From Streptomyces eurythermus (GTDB taxonomy: Bacteria > Actinomycetota > Actinomycetes > Streptomycetales > Streptomycetaceae): a stretch of DNA of 64,000 nt. Numbering within the stretch: position 1 is the stretch's first letter; each line of letters starts with the position of its first letter. The notes under the pieces are model-generated. The model ran no database searches. It was not told the origin of the DNA and saw only the letters and a program-made list of their open reading frames with translations. Both the position numbers and the translations under genes were made by a program. Positions 9,903-18,268 of this stretch are shown one piece after another. The DNA is taken from NCBI RefSeq assembly GCF_014649115.1, contig NZ_BMSK01000003.1, positions 124,001 to 188,000 of the forward strand. Reading direction: 5' to 3'.

Positions 9903-10738
9903 GCTGAGCTGGCCGGGCGTGCTGGTGGAGCCCGACCGCGTACCTGCCACCGGGCCGTAGACCGCTTAACCGGCCCGGCGTGCGGGTGGGGGCGATTGCG
10001 TGCCACCCGCCGGGCCGGAGACCGCTTTGCCGGCCCGGCGCGCTGGTGGGGTCGTCTGCGTATCTGCCACCGGGGCGTAAGTCGCTTAGCCGGCCGGGCG
10101 TGCTGGTGGAGCCCGACCGCGTACCTGCCACCGGGGCGTAAGTCGCTTAACTGGCCCGGTGTGCGGGTGGGGGCGTCCGCGTGCCGCCCGCCGGGCCGTA
10201 GGCCGCTTTGCTGGCCCGCGTGCGGGCGAGGCGCGATCGCGTACCTGCCACCGGGCCGCAGGCCGCCGAGCCGGCCGGGCGTGCTTGTGGAGTCCGACCG
10301 CGTACCTGCCACCGGGGCGTAAGTCGCTTAACTGGCCCGGTGTGCGGGTGGGGGCGTCCGCGTGCCGCCCGCCGGGCCGTAGGCCGCTTTGCTGGCCCGC
10401 GTGCGGGCGAGGCGCGACCGCGTACCCGCCACCGGGCCGCAGGCCGCTAAGCCGGCCTGGCGTGCGGGTGGGGGGAGTCCGCGTGCCTCCCACCGGGCCG
10501 GAGGCCGCTTTGCCGGCCCGGCGTGCTGGGGAGGTGCGATCGCGTACCTGCCACCGGGGCGTAAGTCGCTTAACCGGCCCGGCGTGCTGGCGAGGCGCGA
10601 TCGCGTACCCGCCACCGGGCCGCAGGCCGCTAAGCCGGCCTGGCGTGCGGGTGGGGGCGTCCGCGTGCCGCCCACCGGGCCGTAGGCCGCCAAGACGGCC
10701 CGGCGTGCTGGCGAAGGGCGGTTGCGTTCCCTGTTGAC
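9903..10738. repeat. tandem array of about 13.5 units of 59-62 bp
   Basis: Head-to-tail units with the outline GCTTARCCGGCCCGGCGTGC..., GGTGGGGGC..., CGCGTRCCTGCCACCGGGSCGTARGYC, without spacers. Units start near 9903, 9964, 10024, 10084, 10145 and so on to 10691. Unit length alternates between 60 and 61 bp, which breaks every reading frame, so the array is not a coding repeat. Two neighbouring units around 10145-10265 recur almost unchanged 181 bp later, which shows that the array grew by duplication of three-unit blocks. It lies between the convergent groEL2 and deacetylase genes. Confidence 0.9.
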
Positions 10739-10792
10739 GGGAGTTTGTAGCTCACCTGTGGGTCTGGTACCGGGCTGGGCCACTGGTCTTTC

Positions 10793-10934
10793 GGCCGCTC
10801 GCTCGCTTCTGCCTCGTGCTGGAGCGGGGTGGGTCAAGGGTGGGCCGGAGGCCCATCGCCGAAGGCGACGCGTAGCGCCCTTGAGGCGGCCCGTGGAAGC
10901 ACGACACTGACCGGGAAGCGAGCGGCCCGACGGC
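10793..10934 (-). repeat. right, inverted copy of the ~135-bp palindromic repeat element
   Basis: The reverse complement matches 9364-9498 over nearly its whole length, including GTGTCGTGCTTCC, TCAAGGGCGCTACGCGTCGC, and CCCTTGACCCACC. Together the two copies bracket the tandem array and the G-rich tract, making a 1.57-kb structure with long inverted ends. Confidence 0.75.
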
Positions 10935-11011
10935 CACTGGAAAGCTCCGCCGCGCGTACGGAAGGCCGCCCACCAAAGGAGGGGGGCGGCCTTCCGGAGA
11001 TCAGTCGACGT

Positions 11012-12577
11012 TCAGGGTTTGACGCGCAGCGCGGTGAAGCGGGGCCAGGCCACCTTGGCCGCCTTGTCCGCCTCGTTGCGCACCGCCAGGGACACGCCCC
11101 CACTGGTACGCGCCGGGTCGAGCTGCTTCGTGGCGCGGGCCACCACCGCGTGACCGCCGTCCACGGTGATACGGACGCCGCCGGGGGAGACCGTCAGGTC
11201 CAGCCGGTGTGTCGCCGCCGGGGTGAGCTTGCCGGTCGTGACGCGCTCCGCGCCGTCGGCCGGCCGCTCGGTCACCCGCAGCCCCGCCTCCGAGACGGTG
11301 ACCGTGACCGGCACCAGGCTGCCGTGCCCGACCTCCACCGACGCGCTGGTCTTGGTCCCGCTCAGCCCGGCGACGGTCGCGCTCACCTGGTAGGTGTTCC
11401 AGTCCGCCGTACCCATCGGCAGATGGACGGCCGACACGTACGTGCCGTTCGCCACGCCTTTGCCGGTCAGCGCCGCCAGGCCGGTGCCCGAGGGGCTGCC
11501 CGGGAACCGCCACTGCTCGGGGTTGCGCAGTGGCTCGGGGACCTCGGCGGGGGAGCGGGTGACCCACTCGTTCAGCCGCTTCACGAAGGTGTCGGTGGAC
11601 GTCGTCCGCATCACCTCCAGGCGCTCCACCTGCCGGGCGGCGGCCGCGCGCGGCCCGGCCGGCAGCGGGCGCGAGGAGACGTTGGTCAGCGACGCGGCGA
11701 ACCGCTCCCGCAGCAGCCGTTCCAGCACGGAGGTGTTGCGGGCGGTGAGGTTGGTCGGCGCGGCCGTCTCCGAGAAGGGGTAGGCGAACAGCCGGGGCGC
11801 CGGCAGGCGGTGGTCGGAGAACGCCCGCAGGGACTTGTCCAGGTCGGTCTGCACCCGGGTGCGGTACTCGTTCTCGGTCTCCAGCCGTTTCTCCTTCGCC
11901 AGCCAGAGCCGGTTGGCGAGCACCGACCCCTGGTGTCCGGCGGCGTCGATCGCCGCCCGCTCGTGGCTGAGGTGCGTGTGGTCCTGGAAGTCCCAGCGCC
12001 CGGATGCCTTCATCCGGTCGATCTCGGCCCAGGACAGGTAGTACGGGCGGTGGGTGCCGACCGCGCCGGTGATCAGGAAGGACGCCGCGCGCATCTTGTG
12101 CTTGGCGAGGACCTGGTCGGCGTGCGTCCACAGGCCCCGGGTGCCGTCGTCGAAGGTGAGGTAGACGGTGTGCGGCGCCGGTGTCGTGCCCGTGGTGAGG
12201 TAGCGGGTGAACTCCTCGGTGGTCAGGGAGCGGTAGCCCGCCGCCTCCAGCTTGGCGAGCTGGGTGTCCAGCTGCTGCGGGGTGAGGGTGTAGTCGTTGG
12301 TGGGCTCGGGGTTGATGTCGTGGTACGCGAGCACGATCGGCGCGCTCGCGCGGGCCTTGACGATCTCCCCGGGCAGCGCCTCCGGCTCGACGCGGGGCGC
12401 GGCGGCCTGCGCGGACACCGCGCGCCGGGCGCTGTCGTAGCTCCACGCGCCGAGGAACGGCGTCACCACCACCATGGCGGCGAGGGCACCGAGCGCACTG
12501 CGTACGGCGGGACCGAGCAGCCGGCGGCCCGTCCCGCGGCCGGTGGCGGTCGTACGGGAGTCGGGGCGCCGGCTCAT
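11012..12577 (-). CDS. membrane-anchored polysaccharide deacetylase (CE4)
   Basis: 521 residues. A basic N-terminus and one transmembrane segment (about residues 22-45, LGPAVRSALGALAAMVVVTPFLG) anchor it facing outwards. The NodB-type domain follows: PIVLAYHDI, YLTFDDGTRG (metal-binding Asp pair) and DFQDHTHLSHE (zinc His residues). The last 180 residues are a beta-rich region that may bind carbohydrate. It probably removes acetyl groups from the polymer made by the GT2 synthase encoded upstream; the organisation recalls PNAG-type synthase/deacetylase pairs. Its start overlaps the stop of the 52-aa gene (ATGA), and it is the last gene of a four-gene operon. Confidence 0.85.
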   Translation of the reverse strand: MSRRPDSRTTATGRGTGRRLLGPAVRSALGALAAMVVVTPFLGAWSYDSARRAVSAQAAAPRVEPEALPGEIVKARASAPIVLAYHDINPEPTNDYTLTPQQLDTQLAKLEAAGYRSLTTEEFTRYLTTGTTPAPHTVYLTFDDGTRGLWTHADQVLAKHKMRAASFLITGAVGTHRPYYLSWAEIDRMKASGRWDFQDHTHLSHERAAIDAAGHQGSVLANRLWLAKEKRLETENEYRTRVQTDLDKSLRAFSDHRLPAPRLFAYPFSETAAPTNLTARNTSVLERLLRERFAASLTNVSSRPLPAGPRAAAARQVERLEVMRTTSTDTFVKRLNEWVTRSPAEVPEPLRNPEQWRFPGSPSGTGLAALTGKGVANGTYVSAVHLPMGTADWNTYQVSATVAGLSGTKTSASVEVGHGSLVPVTVTVSEAGLRVTERPADGAERVTTGKLTPAATHRLDLTVSPGGVRITVDGGHAVVARATKQLDPARTSGGVSLAVRNEADKAAKVAWPRFTALRVKP

Positions 12578-12732
12578 CGGGAGCCTCCCCGGGTGAGGAC
12601 GACGTAGTAGAGGGCGAGCACGGCGGCGGCGGAGAGTACGGCGACGGTCAGCCGGAACAGGTAGCCGATGCCCTTGCGGACCCGGCCTCGCCGGGGCGGG
12701 TGCGGGGTTGACGGGCTTGCGGTGATGCTCAT
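12574..12732 (-). CDS. small single-pass membrane protein of the polysaccharide operon
   Basis: 52 residues: a basic, proline-rich cytoplasmic head (TPHPPRRGRVRKG) and one transmembrane helix (about residues 22-46, IGYLFRLTVAVLSAAAVLALYYVVL) ending in TRGGSR. It overlaps the GT2 gene before it and the deacetylase gene after it by four bases each (ATGA), so translation of all three is coupled. I recognise no family. A role as an accessory subunit of the synthase is inferred only from its position. Confidence 0.8.
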   Translation of the reverse strand: MSITASPSTPHPPRRGRVRKGIGYLFRLTVAVLSAAAVLALYYVVLTRGGSR

Positions 12733-14207
12733 GCGGGAGTCCTCGTCCAGATTCCACGGCGGAGGGTGAGAGCGGCGTACGGCAGCAGCCACGCCAGGAC
12801 ACAGCAGGACAGCAGGCTCATCAGGGGCCGGTAGCGCCAGCGCCTGTCGCCCGGGTTGTCGAACCGGAACGCCAGACCCCAGATGCTGCCCTTGAGCAGC
12901 ATCCCGGCCACGTAGAGCGCGGTGAGCCCGGCCGCCCAGTGCAGCGGGGCCCACACCAGGTGCAGGAAGACCAGGGCGGGGGCGGCCGTCACCCACAGGG
13001 CGTGGCCGTAGTAGAGCAGGGCCGGGACCGGCCCCCGGCGCCACATGAAGCCGCCGGTGAAGAAGAGGTTGCGGATGAAGCTCTTCTTCCAGCGGACCTG
13101 CTGGTGGATGAAGGGGCGCCAGTGGGCGGGCACGTTGGTCCACACCCGGGCGGACTTGGTGTAGCCCACCAGCCAGCGCCGCTCGGGGTGGTCCTGTCCG
13201 GCGATGAACGGCGAGCCGGCGTGCCGTTGTTTGAGGGCGCGTCCGCGCCAGGCCTGGCCGAGCACGTACCCGGTCAGCTGCCGGTCGGTGGCGAACCGGA
13301 ACGGGGCGCCCGCGAACCGGTCCTCCGCCCAGGCGGGCAGGTAGTTGTAGATGGCCTCGCGCCGGAACGCGGCCAGCGGACCGGAGACGCAGGTGACCGC
13401 CCCGTACGCGGCCTCGGCCGCCTTGGCGATCCGGAACTGTCCGTCGTACCAGACGTCCTGGACGCGGGTCAGGGTGCTCTGGTGCGGGTTGAGGGCGCGG
13501 CAGTGCCCGCTGACCGCGCCCAGGTCGGGATGGCGGACCATGGCCCGTACGCACTGCCGGATCGCGTCCGGGGCGAGGACGCAGTCGGAGTCGGTGAACA
13601 TCAGGATGTCGCCGTCGGCCAGCGCGCAGGCGCGGACCAGGGCGGCCTTCTTGCCGATGTTGCGGTCCAGCCGGATGACGGTGATGCCGAGTTCGTCCGC
13701 GAGGCCGTCGAGGACCGCGCCGGTGCCGTCCCGGGAGCCGTCGTCGACGACGATGATCTGGAGGTCGGGGTAGTCGGAGGCGGCCATGGAGCGGACACAC
13801 GCCTCGACGTTGCCGACCTCGTCCTTGACCGCGAGCAGAAAGCTGACCCTGGGCCGTTCCGGCAGCGCCGGGAACGTCTCGTGGCCGGGCGCCCGGCGGC
13901 GCAGGGTGCGCACCGCCGGGTCGTCGTACTGGGTGTAGGCGAGGTAGAGCAGGCCGGCGGTGCCGGTCAGCACGGCCAGGCCGTAGCAGGTGATCAGGCT
14001 GGGCTCGTACGGCAGCCGGACCGATCGCCGGGCGATCAGCAGCAGCACCGGCACCAGCGCGATCAGGCCGAGCAGCCGTACCAGGGCGGCCCGTTCGCGC
14101 GGGTCCATCGTCTCCAGTGCCCCGCCCAGGCGGGCCCGCAGCCGGCGGCGGAGGGGGGAACCGGCCGTGGCGGGCGCCGTGGGCAGGGTGTCGAGTACGG
14201 CGCTCAC
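12729..14207 (-). CDS. processive family 2 glycosyltransferase (chitin/hyaluronan/PNAG-synthase type)
   Basis: 492 residues. Two transmembrane helices near residues 43-90 precede a GT-A domain with VSFLLAVKDEVGNVEACV, IIVVDDGS, FTDSDCVL (metal site), GPLAAFRREAIYNY and HQQVRW, the QxxRW signature of processive beta-glycan synthases; three or four further helices follow at the C-terminus. It should polymerise a nucleotide sugar and pass the chain through the membrane. The dehydrogenase encoded just upstream (ATGA overlap) suggests a uronic acid as one of the sugars, and the downstream deacetylase points to an N-acetylated partner sugar. The exact polymer is not determined. Confidence 0.88.
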   Translation of the reverse strand: MSAVLDTLPTAPATAGSPLRRRLRARLGGALETMDPRERAALVRLLGLIALVPVLLLIARRSVRLPYEPSLITCYGLAVLTGTAGLLYLAYTQYDDPAVRTLRRRAPGHETFPALPERPRVSFLLAVKDEVGNVEACVRSMAASDYPDLQIIVVDDGSRDGTGAVLDGLADELGITVIRLDRNIGKKAALVRACALADGDILMFTDSDCVLAPDAIRQCVRAMVRHPDLGAVSGHCRALNPHQSTLTRVQDVWYDGQFRIAKAAEAAYGAVTCVSGPLAAFRREAIYNYLPAWAEDRFAGAPFRFATDRQLTGYVLGQAWRGRALKQRHAGSPFIAGQDHPERRWLVGYTKSARVWTNVPAHWRPFIHQQVRWKKSFIRNLFFTGGFMWRRGPVPALLYYGHALWVTAAPALVFLHLVWAPLHWAAGLTALYVAGMLLKGSIWGLAFRFDNPGDRRWRYRPLMSLLSCCVLAWLLPYAALTLRRGIWTRTPA

Positions 14208-15577
14208 CGGACCGCGGCGGGGGCAGCGGGTCGGATGCGGTGCCGGGTGTCCAGCACCCGCGGCACCGCGTCCAGCCAGCCGAGGTCGGTGCCGGGGTGC
14301 ACGGTGTGCACGATCACCAGGTCCCAGGTTTCCTCGTGCGGGTCCGCCACGGACCCCAGCTCCCGGCCCTCCACGGTCAGGCGCGGCACGTGGCAGTCGC
14401 TGTAGTGGGCGTCGGCGCCCTGCTCGGCGAGCAGGGCGAGCAGCCGCAGCGCCGGGCTCTCCCGCATGTCGGACACGCCCGGCTTGTAGGCGGCGCCGAG
14501 GACCAGGACGCGGGCGCCGTCGAGCGGGCGGCCGTCGGCGCGCAGCCGCTCGGCGGCCTGCGCGGCGATCTGCGCGGGGCGCTCGCGCAGGGCGGTCATC
14601 GCGGTGCTCAGCACCGGGGCGGACGGCCCGCCGGGCGGCAGCTGGTGCAGCAGGTAGTACGGGTCGCAGGGGATGCAGTGGCCGCCGGCCCCGGGGCCCG
14701 GGTAGAACGGCATGAAGCCGTACGGCTTGGTGGCGGCGGCGTCGATGACCTCGACGGGCGCGAGACCGAGGTGCGCGCAGGCCTCCGACAGTTCGTTGGC
14801 GAGGGCGATGTTGACCGCGCGGAAGATGTTCTCCCAGAGCTTGGCCATCTCGGCGGTCTCCGGGCCGGACACCTGGTGGATGCGCGAGGCGGTGGCCCGC
14901 AGCACGAAGGCGGCGGCCCGGGAGCTGACCGGTCCGGCGCCGCCGACGATCCGCGGGGTGGTCTCCGGGGTGTGGCGTTCGTTGCCCGGGTCGATGCGCT
15001 CGGGGGCGAAGGCGACGAGGACGTCCTGCTCGGCCGTCAGGCCGCGGGCGGCGAGCGGGGCCAGCAGCAGGTCCCGGGTGGTGCCGACGTGGCTGGTGGA
15101 GGTCAGCACGATCAGCTGGCCCGGTACGGCCCGCTCGACCACGGTGGCGCAGGCGGCGCGCAGGGCGCGCAGGTCGGGCCGGTAGTCCTCGGTGATCGGG
15201 GTCGGTACGCAGACGATGACGGCGTCCGCGCGGGGCAGGGTGTCGACGTCCGTGGTGAGCAGGAAGTCGCCGGTGTTCTGGGTGCAGGCCAGGGCGGCGT
15301 GCTGGGCCGGGAGCAGGTCCACGCGGCCGGTGCGGATGTCCGCCAGCCGCTGTTCGCTGATGTCGATGCCGAGGACGGTGGCGCCGGCGTCCAGCAGGCC
15401 GAGGGCGGTGGGCAGGCCGACGTAGCCGAGGCCGACGACCGCGACGGTCAGTCCTTGCAGGGGGGTGGGGGTGTGCTCACCGGCCGCGTCGAGGCGGTCG
15501 GTCCACCGCGTGACTCCGGGGCCGGCGACGGGCGCCCAGGTCACTCCGCTGCTCGCGTTGTGTTGCGTAATAGTCAC
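14204..15577 (-). CDS. UDP-sugar (UDP-N-acetylhexosamine or UDP-glucose) 6-dehydrogenase
   Basis: 457 residues. Rossmann motif VAVVGLGYVGLPTALGLLDAG after a 40-residue N-terminal extension, CVPTPITED, VSGPETAEMAKLWEN, and the catalytic cysteine in GAGGHCIPCDPYYL, then the C-terminal LGAAYKPGVSDMRESPALRLL nucleotide-sugar domain. It oxidises the 6-hydroxyl of a UDP-sugar to the uronic acid with two NAD. The sequence looks more like the WecC/WbpA/TviB branch than like UDP-glucose dehydrogenase, but the substrate is not certain. First gene of the operon; its stop overlaps the GT2 start. Confidence 0.86.
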   Translation of the reverse strand: MTITQHNASSGVTWAPVAGPGVTRWTDRLDAAGEHTPTPLQGLTVAVVGLGYVGLPTALGLLDAGATVLGIDISEQRLADIRTGRVDLLPAQHAALACTQNTGDFLLTTDVDTLPRADAVIVCVPTPITEDYRPDLRALRAACATVVERAVPGQLIVLTSTSHVGTTRDLLLAPLAARGLTAEQDVLVAFAPERIDPGNERHTPETTPRIVGGAGPVSSRAAAFVLRATASRIHQVSGPETAEMAKLWENIFRAVNIALANELSEACAHLGLAPVEVIDAAATKPYGFMPFYPGPGAGGHCIPCDPYYLLHQLPPGGPSAPVLSTAMTALRERPAQIAAQAAERLRADGRPLDGARVLVLGAAYKPGVSDMRESPALRLLALLAEQGADAHYSDCHVPRLTVEGRELGSVADPHEETWDLVIVHTVHPGTDLGWLDAVPRVLDTRHRIRPAAPAAVR

Positions 15578-15796
15578 GCTGTGTTATTTAAGGCTCGTAG
15601 CCCGATCTTCCGAGCGGCGCGACAGGGAAGTGCGGGCAATTCACCCGGTTGTCGGCGGACGGGCCGTATGGCGGGGTTCACACGGGTGGGTGGAGTGGTC
15701 CGGGAATGAGGCCCCGGGGTTCCCGCATTACTTAAGGAGCTGCAACAATGCAGCCGCACATACCAGCTGGTCGCCCCTGGTAGCTAGGAGCCCCCC

Positions 15797-16924
15797 ATGA
15801 CCACCTTCGCGCCCGCCGCCTCCCGCGCGGCCCGCGTCCTGTCCCGCCCCCTCCGGCTGAACGGCCTCACCGTCCCGAACCGGATCGTGATGGCGCCGAT
15901 GACCCGCAAGTTCTCCCCGGGCGGCATCCCCGGCGGGGACGTGCGCTCGTACTACGCCCGCCGTGCCGCCGCGGGCGTCGGCCTCATCGTCACCGAGGGC
16001 ACGTACGTGGGCCACGAGTCGGCCGGCGAGAGCGGCCGCGTCCCGCTGTTCCACGGCGAGGAGCAGCTGGCGGGCTGGGCGAAGGTCGCCGAGGAGGTGC
16101 ACGCGGCCGGCGGCGCCATCGTCCCGCAGCTGTGGCACATCGGCATGGTCCGCAAGCCGGGCCAGCGGCCCTACCCGGACGCCCCGGCCATCGGCCCCTC
16201 CGGCCTGGTCACCGCGGGCGCGGAGCCCACCGGTGTGACGATGACGCAGAAGGACATCGACGACGTCGTCGCCGCCTTCGCGCGGGCCGCGGCCGACGCC
16301 GAGCGCATCGGCTTCGACGGCGTGGAGATCCACGGCGCCCACGGCTATCTGCTGGACCAGTTCCTGTGGGCGGGCACCAACCGCCGTACCGACGCCTACG
16401 GCGGCGACGCGGTGGCCCGCACCCGGTTCGCGGCCGAGGTCGTCGCCGCGGTCCGCGCGGCGGTCTCCCCGGAGTTCCCGGTGATCTTCCGCTACTCGCA
16501 GTGGAAGCAGCAGGACTACACCGCCCGCCTCGCCGAGACCCCCGCCGAGCTGGAGGCCGTCCTCACCCCGCTCGCCGAGGCCGGTGTCGACGTCTTCCAC
16601 GCCTCCACCCGCCGCTACTGGCAGCCCGAGTTCGACGGCTCCGACCTGAACCTGGCCGGCTGGACCAAGAAGCTCACCGGCAAGCAGGTCATCACGGTCG
16701 GCTCGGTCGGCCTCGACGGCGACTTCATCAACGCCTTCCAGGGCGAGAGTTCCTCGGTCAAGAGCATCGACAACCTCCTGGACCGCCTGGAGGCCGACGA
16801 GTTCGACCTGGTGGCCGTCGGCCGCGCGCTGCTCCAGGACCCCGAGTGGGCGGCCAAGGTCCTCACCGACCGCTTCGACGAACTGAAGTCCTACGACGCG
16901 TCGGCCCTCGCCACCCTCAGCTGA
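15797..16924 (+). CDS. NADH:flavin oxidoreductase, old yellow enzyme family
   Basis: 375 residues, FMN-binding TIM barrel. Visible landmarks: RPLRLNGLTVPNRIVMAPMTRKFS at the start, the catalytic HGAHGYLLDQFL (His-x2-His), NRRTDAYGG, and the C-terminal phosphate-binding VGRALLQDPEW. Such enzymes reduce activated double bonds of enones with NAD(P)H; the natural substrate is unknown. ATG at 15797 with GGAG nine bases upstream. It is divergent from the polysaccharide operon, with a 219-bp shared intergenic region, and ends 12 bp from a convergent hypothetical gene. Confidence 0.9.
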   Translation: MTTFAPAASRAARVLSRPLRLNGLTVPNRIVMAPMTRKFSPGGIPGGDVRSYYARRAAAGVGLIVTEGTYVGHESAGESGRVPLFHGEEQLAGWAKVAEEVHAAGGAIVPQLWHIGMVRKPGQRPYPDAPAIGPSGLVTAGAEPTGVTMTQKDIDDVVAAFARAAADAERIGFDGVEIHGAHGYLLDQFLWAGTNRRTDAYGGDAVARTRFAAEVVAAVRAAVSPEFPVIFRYSQWKQQDYTARLAETPAELEAVLTPLAEAGVDVFHASTRRYWQPEFDGSDLNLAGWTKKLTGKQVITVGSVGLDGDFINAFQGESSSVKSIDNLLDRLEADEFDLVAVGRALLQDPEWAAKVLTDRFDELKSYDASALATLS

Positions 16925-16936
16925 GCCGGACCGTCG

Positions 16937-17506
16937 TCACAGATTGCCCAGCGGCTCGATCCCGACCCGCACCGGCGTCCCCCACACCCGCAGCACCTCG
17001 TAGTCGGTGAACTCGTGGACGAGCCGGTACGCCATCGCGGGCCGGGAGCCGCGCCGCTGGGCCGCGAGATAGGCCTCCGCCTCGCGCCGGTCCCGGCGGG
17101 GCGTGCCGCACAGCTGCCACTCCTGCCCGTTCCACAGCTCCGGCAGCCACCGCTGCTGGGCCTGCGGGCGGTCCCCGCGCACGCCGTACCGGGAGGGCGC
17201 GGCGGGGGCGGGCTCCGCCGGACGCCGGGCACCCTGGTACTCCGAGCGGCGCGCGGCCCGGCGCCGGGTCTCACACAGCAGGCACAGGTCGGGGGCGCTC
17301 TCGTCCACCGGACCCTGCGGATGCTCGGGACACCGGGTGGCGGGCGCCCCCGTGGTCACGCTGTCCTCCAGCAGGTCCAGGGCGCGCCGCAGGTCGTCCT
17401 TGATCTCGTGCAGCCGGGCGTCCGGCGTGTCGGCGGTCAGGGCCTCGCCGTGCTCCCCGAGCAGCCGGAGAGCCCGTCCGAGGGCGGTGAGCTGGGCGTG
17501 GTTCAT
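16937..17506 (-). CDS. hypothetical protein with a Cys-rich middle
   Basis: 189 residues from the ATG at 17506 (the frame stays open much further but that part is antisense to the methyltransferase). The N-terminal half is a helical segment (LTALGRALRLLGEHGEALTAD, LHEIKDDLRRALDLLED); the middle has CPEHPQ...CLLCETRRR, a possible zinc site; the C-terminal part has Trp-rich strands (LPELWNGQEWQLCGTPRRDRREAEAYLAAQRR). I do not recognise the family. It ends 12 bp from the convergent oxidoreductase and is divergent from the methyltransferase. Confidence 0.7.
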   Translation of the reverse strand: MNHAQLTALGRALRLLGEHGEALTADTPDARLHEIKDDLRRALDLLEDSVTTGAPATRCPEHPQGPVDESAPDLCLLCETRRRAARRSEYQGARRPAEPAPAAPSRYGVRGDRPQAQQRWLPELWNGQEWQLCGTPRRDRREAEAYLAAQRRGSRPAMAYRLVHEFTDYEVLRVWGTPVRVGIEPLGNL

Positions 17507-17581
17507 ATCGGTCGGTCGCCTCCTCCCCTCCATGGTGCCCTGGCCCGCGGCCCGGGCGCGGGCCGTGGTGGAGTGGGCGCC

Positions 17582-18268
17582 ATGACGACGCGCCGTGCGG
17601 GCCGCCTGTCGGAGGCCCTCCATCGCTTCAACGCGGCCCACCCCTGGGACCACAACGCCCACTACCACCCCTGGCTGCTGAGGCAGTTGCCCCGCCGCTT
17701 CGGCACCGCGCTGGACGTGGGCTGCGGCAGCGGGGAGCTGGCGCGGCTGCTCGCCCGGCGCGCCCGGGAGGTGCACGCCGTCGACTCCGACGCCGAAATC
17801 CTGGCCCGGGCCCGGGAGTCGACGCCAGGCGGCGCACCCGTCGCCTACCGCGTCGCCGACGCCGCCCGGCAACTCCCCGACGGGCCCTACGACGTGATCA
17901 CCTGCGTCGCCGTGCTCCACCACCTCCCCCTCGCCGAGACCCTCACCCGCCTCAGGGACCGGCTCGCGCCCGGCGGCACGCTCGTCGTCGTCGGCTGCGC
18001 GCGGGCGGCGGACCCGCTGGACCACGCGCTCGGGCTCGTCGCCGTACCGCTCAACGCGCTGACGGGCTGGGCGAAGAACCGCGGCCGGCCGGCCCCGCGC
18101 CGGCCCCTGTCCATGACGGCCACCACCCGGGACCCGCGGGAGACCTACGCCGAGATCTCCCGCACGGCCCGCCGCCTCCTGCCCGGCGCCCGGCTGCGAC
18201 GCCGCCTGTTCTGGCGCTACACACTGGTGTGGCGGGTACCTTCGAGCGGACGGCCCTCAGCCCGGTGA
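17582..18268 (+). CDS. class I SAM-dependent methyltransferase
   Basis: 228 residues. The SAM site ALDVGCGSGELARLLARRAREVHAVDSD, the acidic VADAARQLP and the post-II motif YDVITCVAVLHHLPL, followed by LAPGGTLVVVG, are those of small-molecule methyltransferases of the Methyltransf_11/25 kind. The C-terminus (SMTATTRDPRETYAEISRTARRLLPGARLRRRLFWRYTLVW) resembles orphan Streptomyces methyltransferases. Substrate unknown. It is followed by a 1-kb tandem array and then the convergent murQ. Confidence 0.85.
   Translation: MTTRRAGRLSEALHRFNAAHPWDHNAHYHPWLLRQLPRRFGTALDVGCGSGELARLLARRAREVHAVDSDAEILARARESTPGGAPVAYRVADAARQLPDGPYDVITCVAVLHHLPLAETLTRLRDRLAPGGTLVVVGCARAADPLDHALGLVAVPLNALTGWAKNRGRPAPRRPLSMTATTRDPRETYAEISRTARRLLPGARLRRRLFWRYTLVWRVPSSGRPSAR

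Noticed and set aside
9464..10493. Open frames through the 60-bp array on both strands
   Set aside because: Units of 60 and 61 bp alternate, so the frame changes along the array; translations are Arg/Pro/Gly/His low-complexity, and start or ribosome sites are not convincing.
9903..10738. CRISPR array
   Set aside because: Units are contiguous with no spacers, imperfect in every copy, and no cas genes are nearby.
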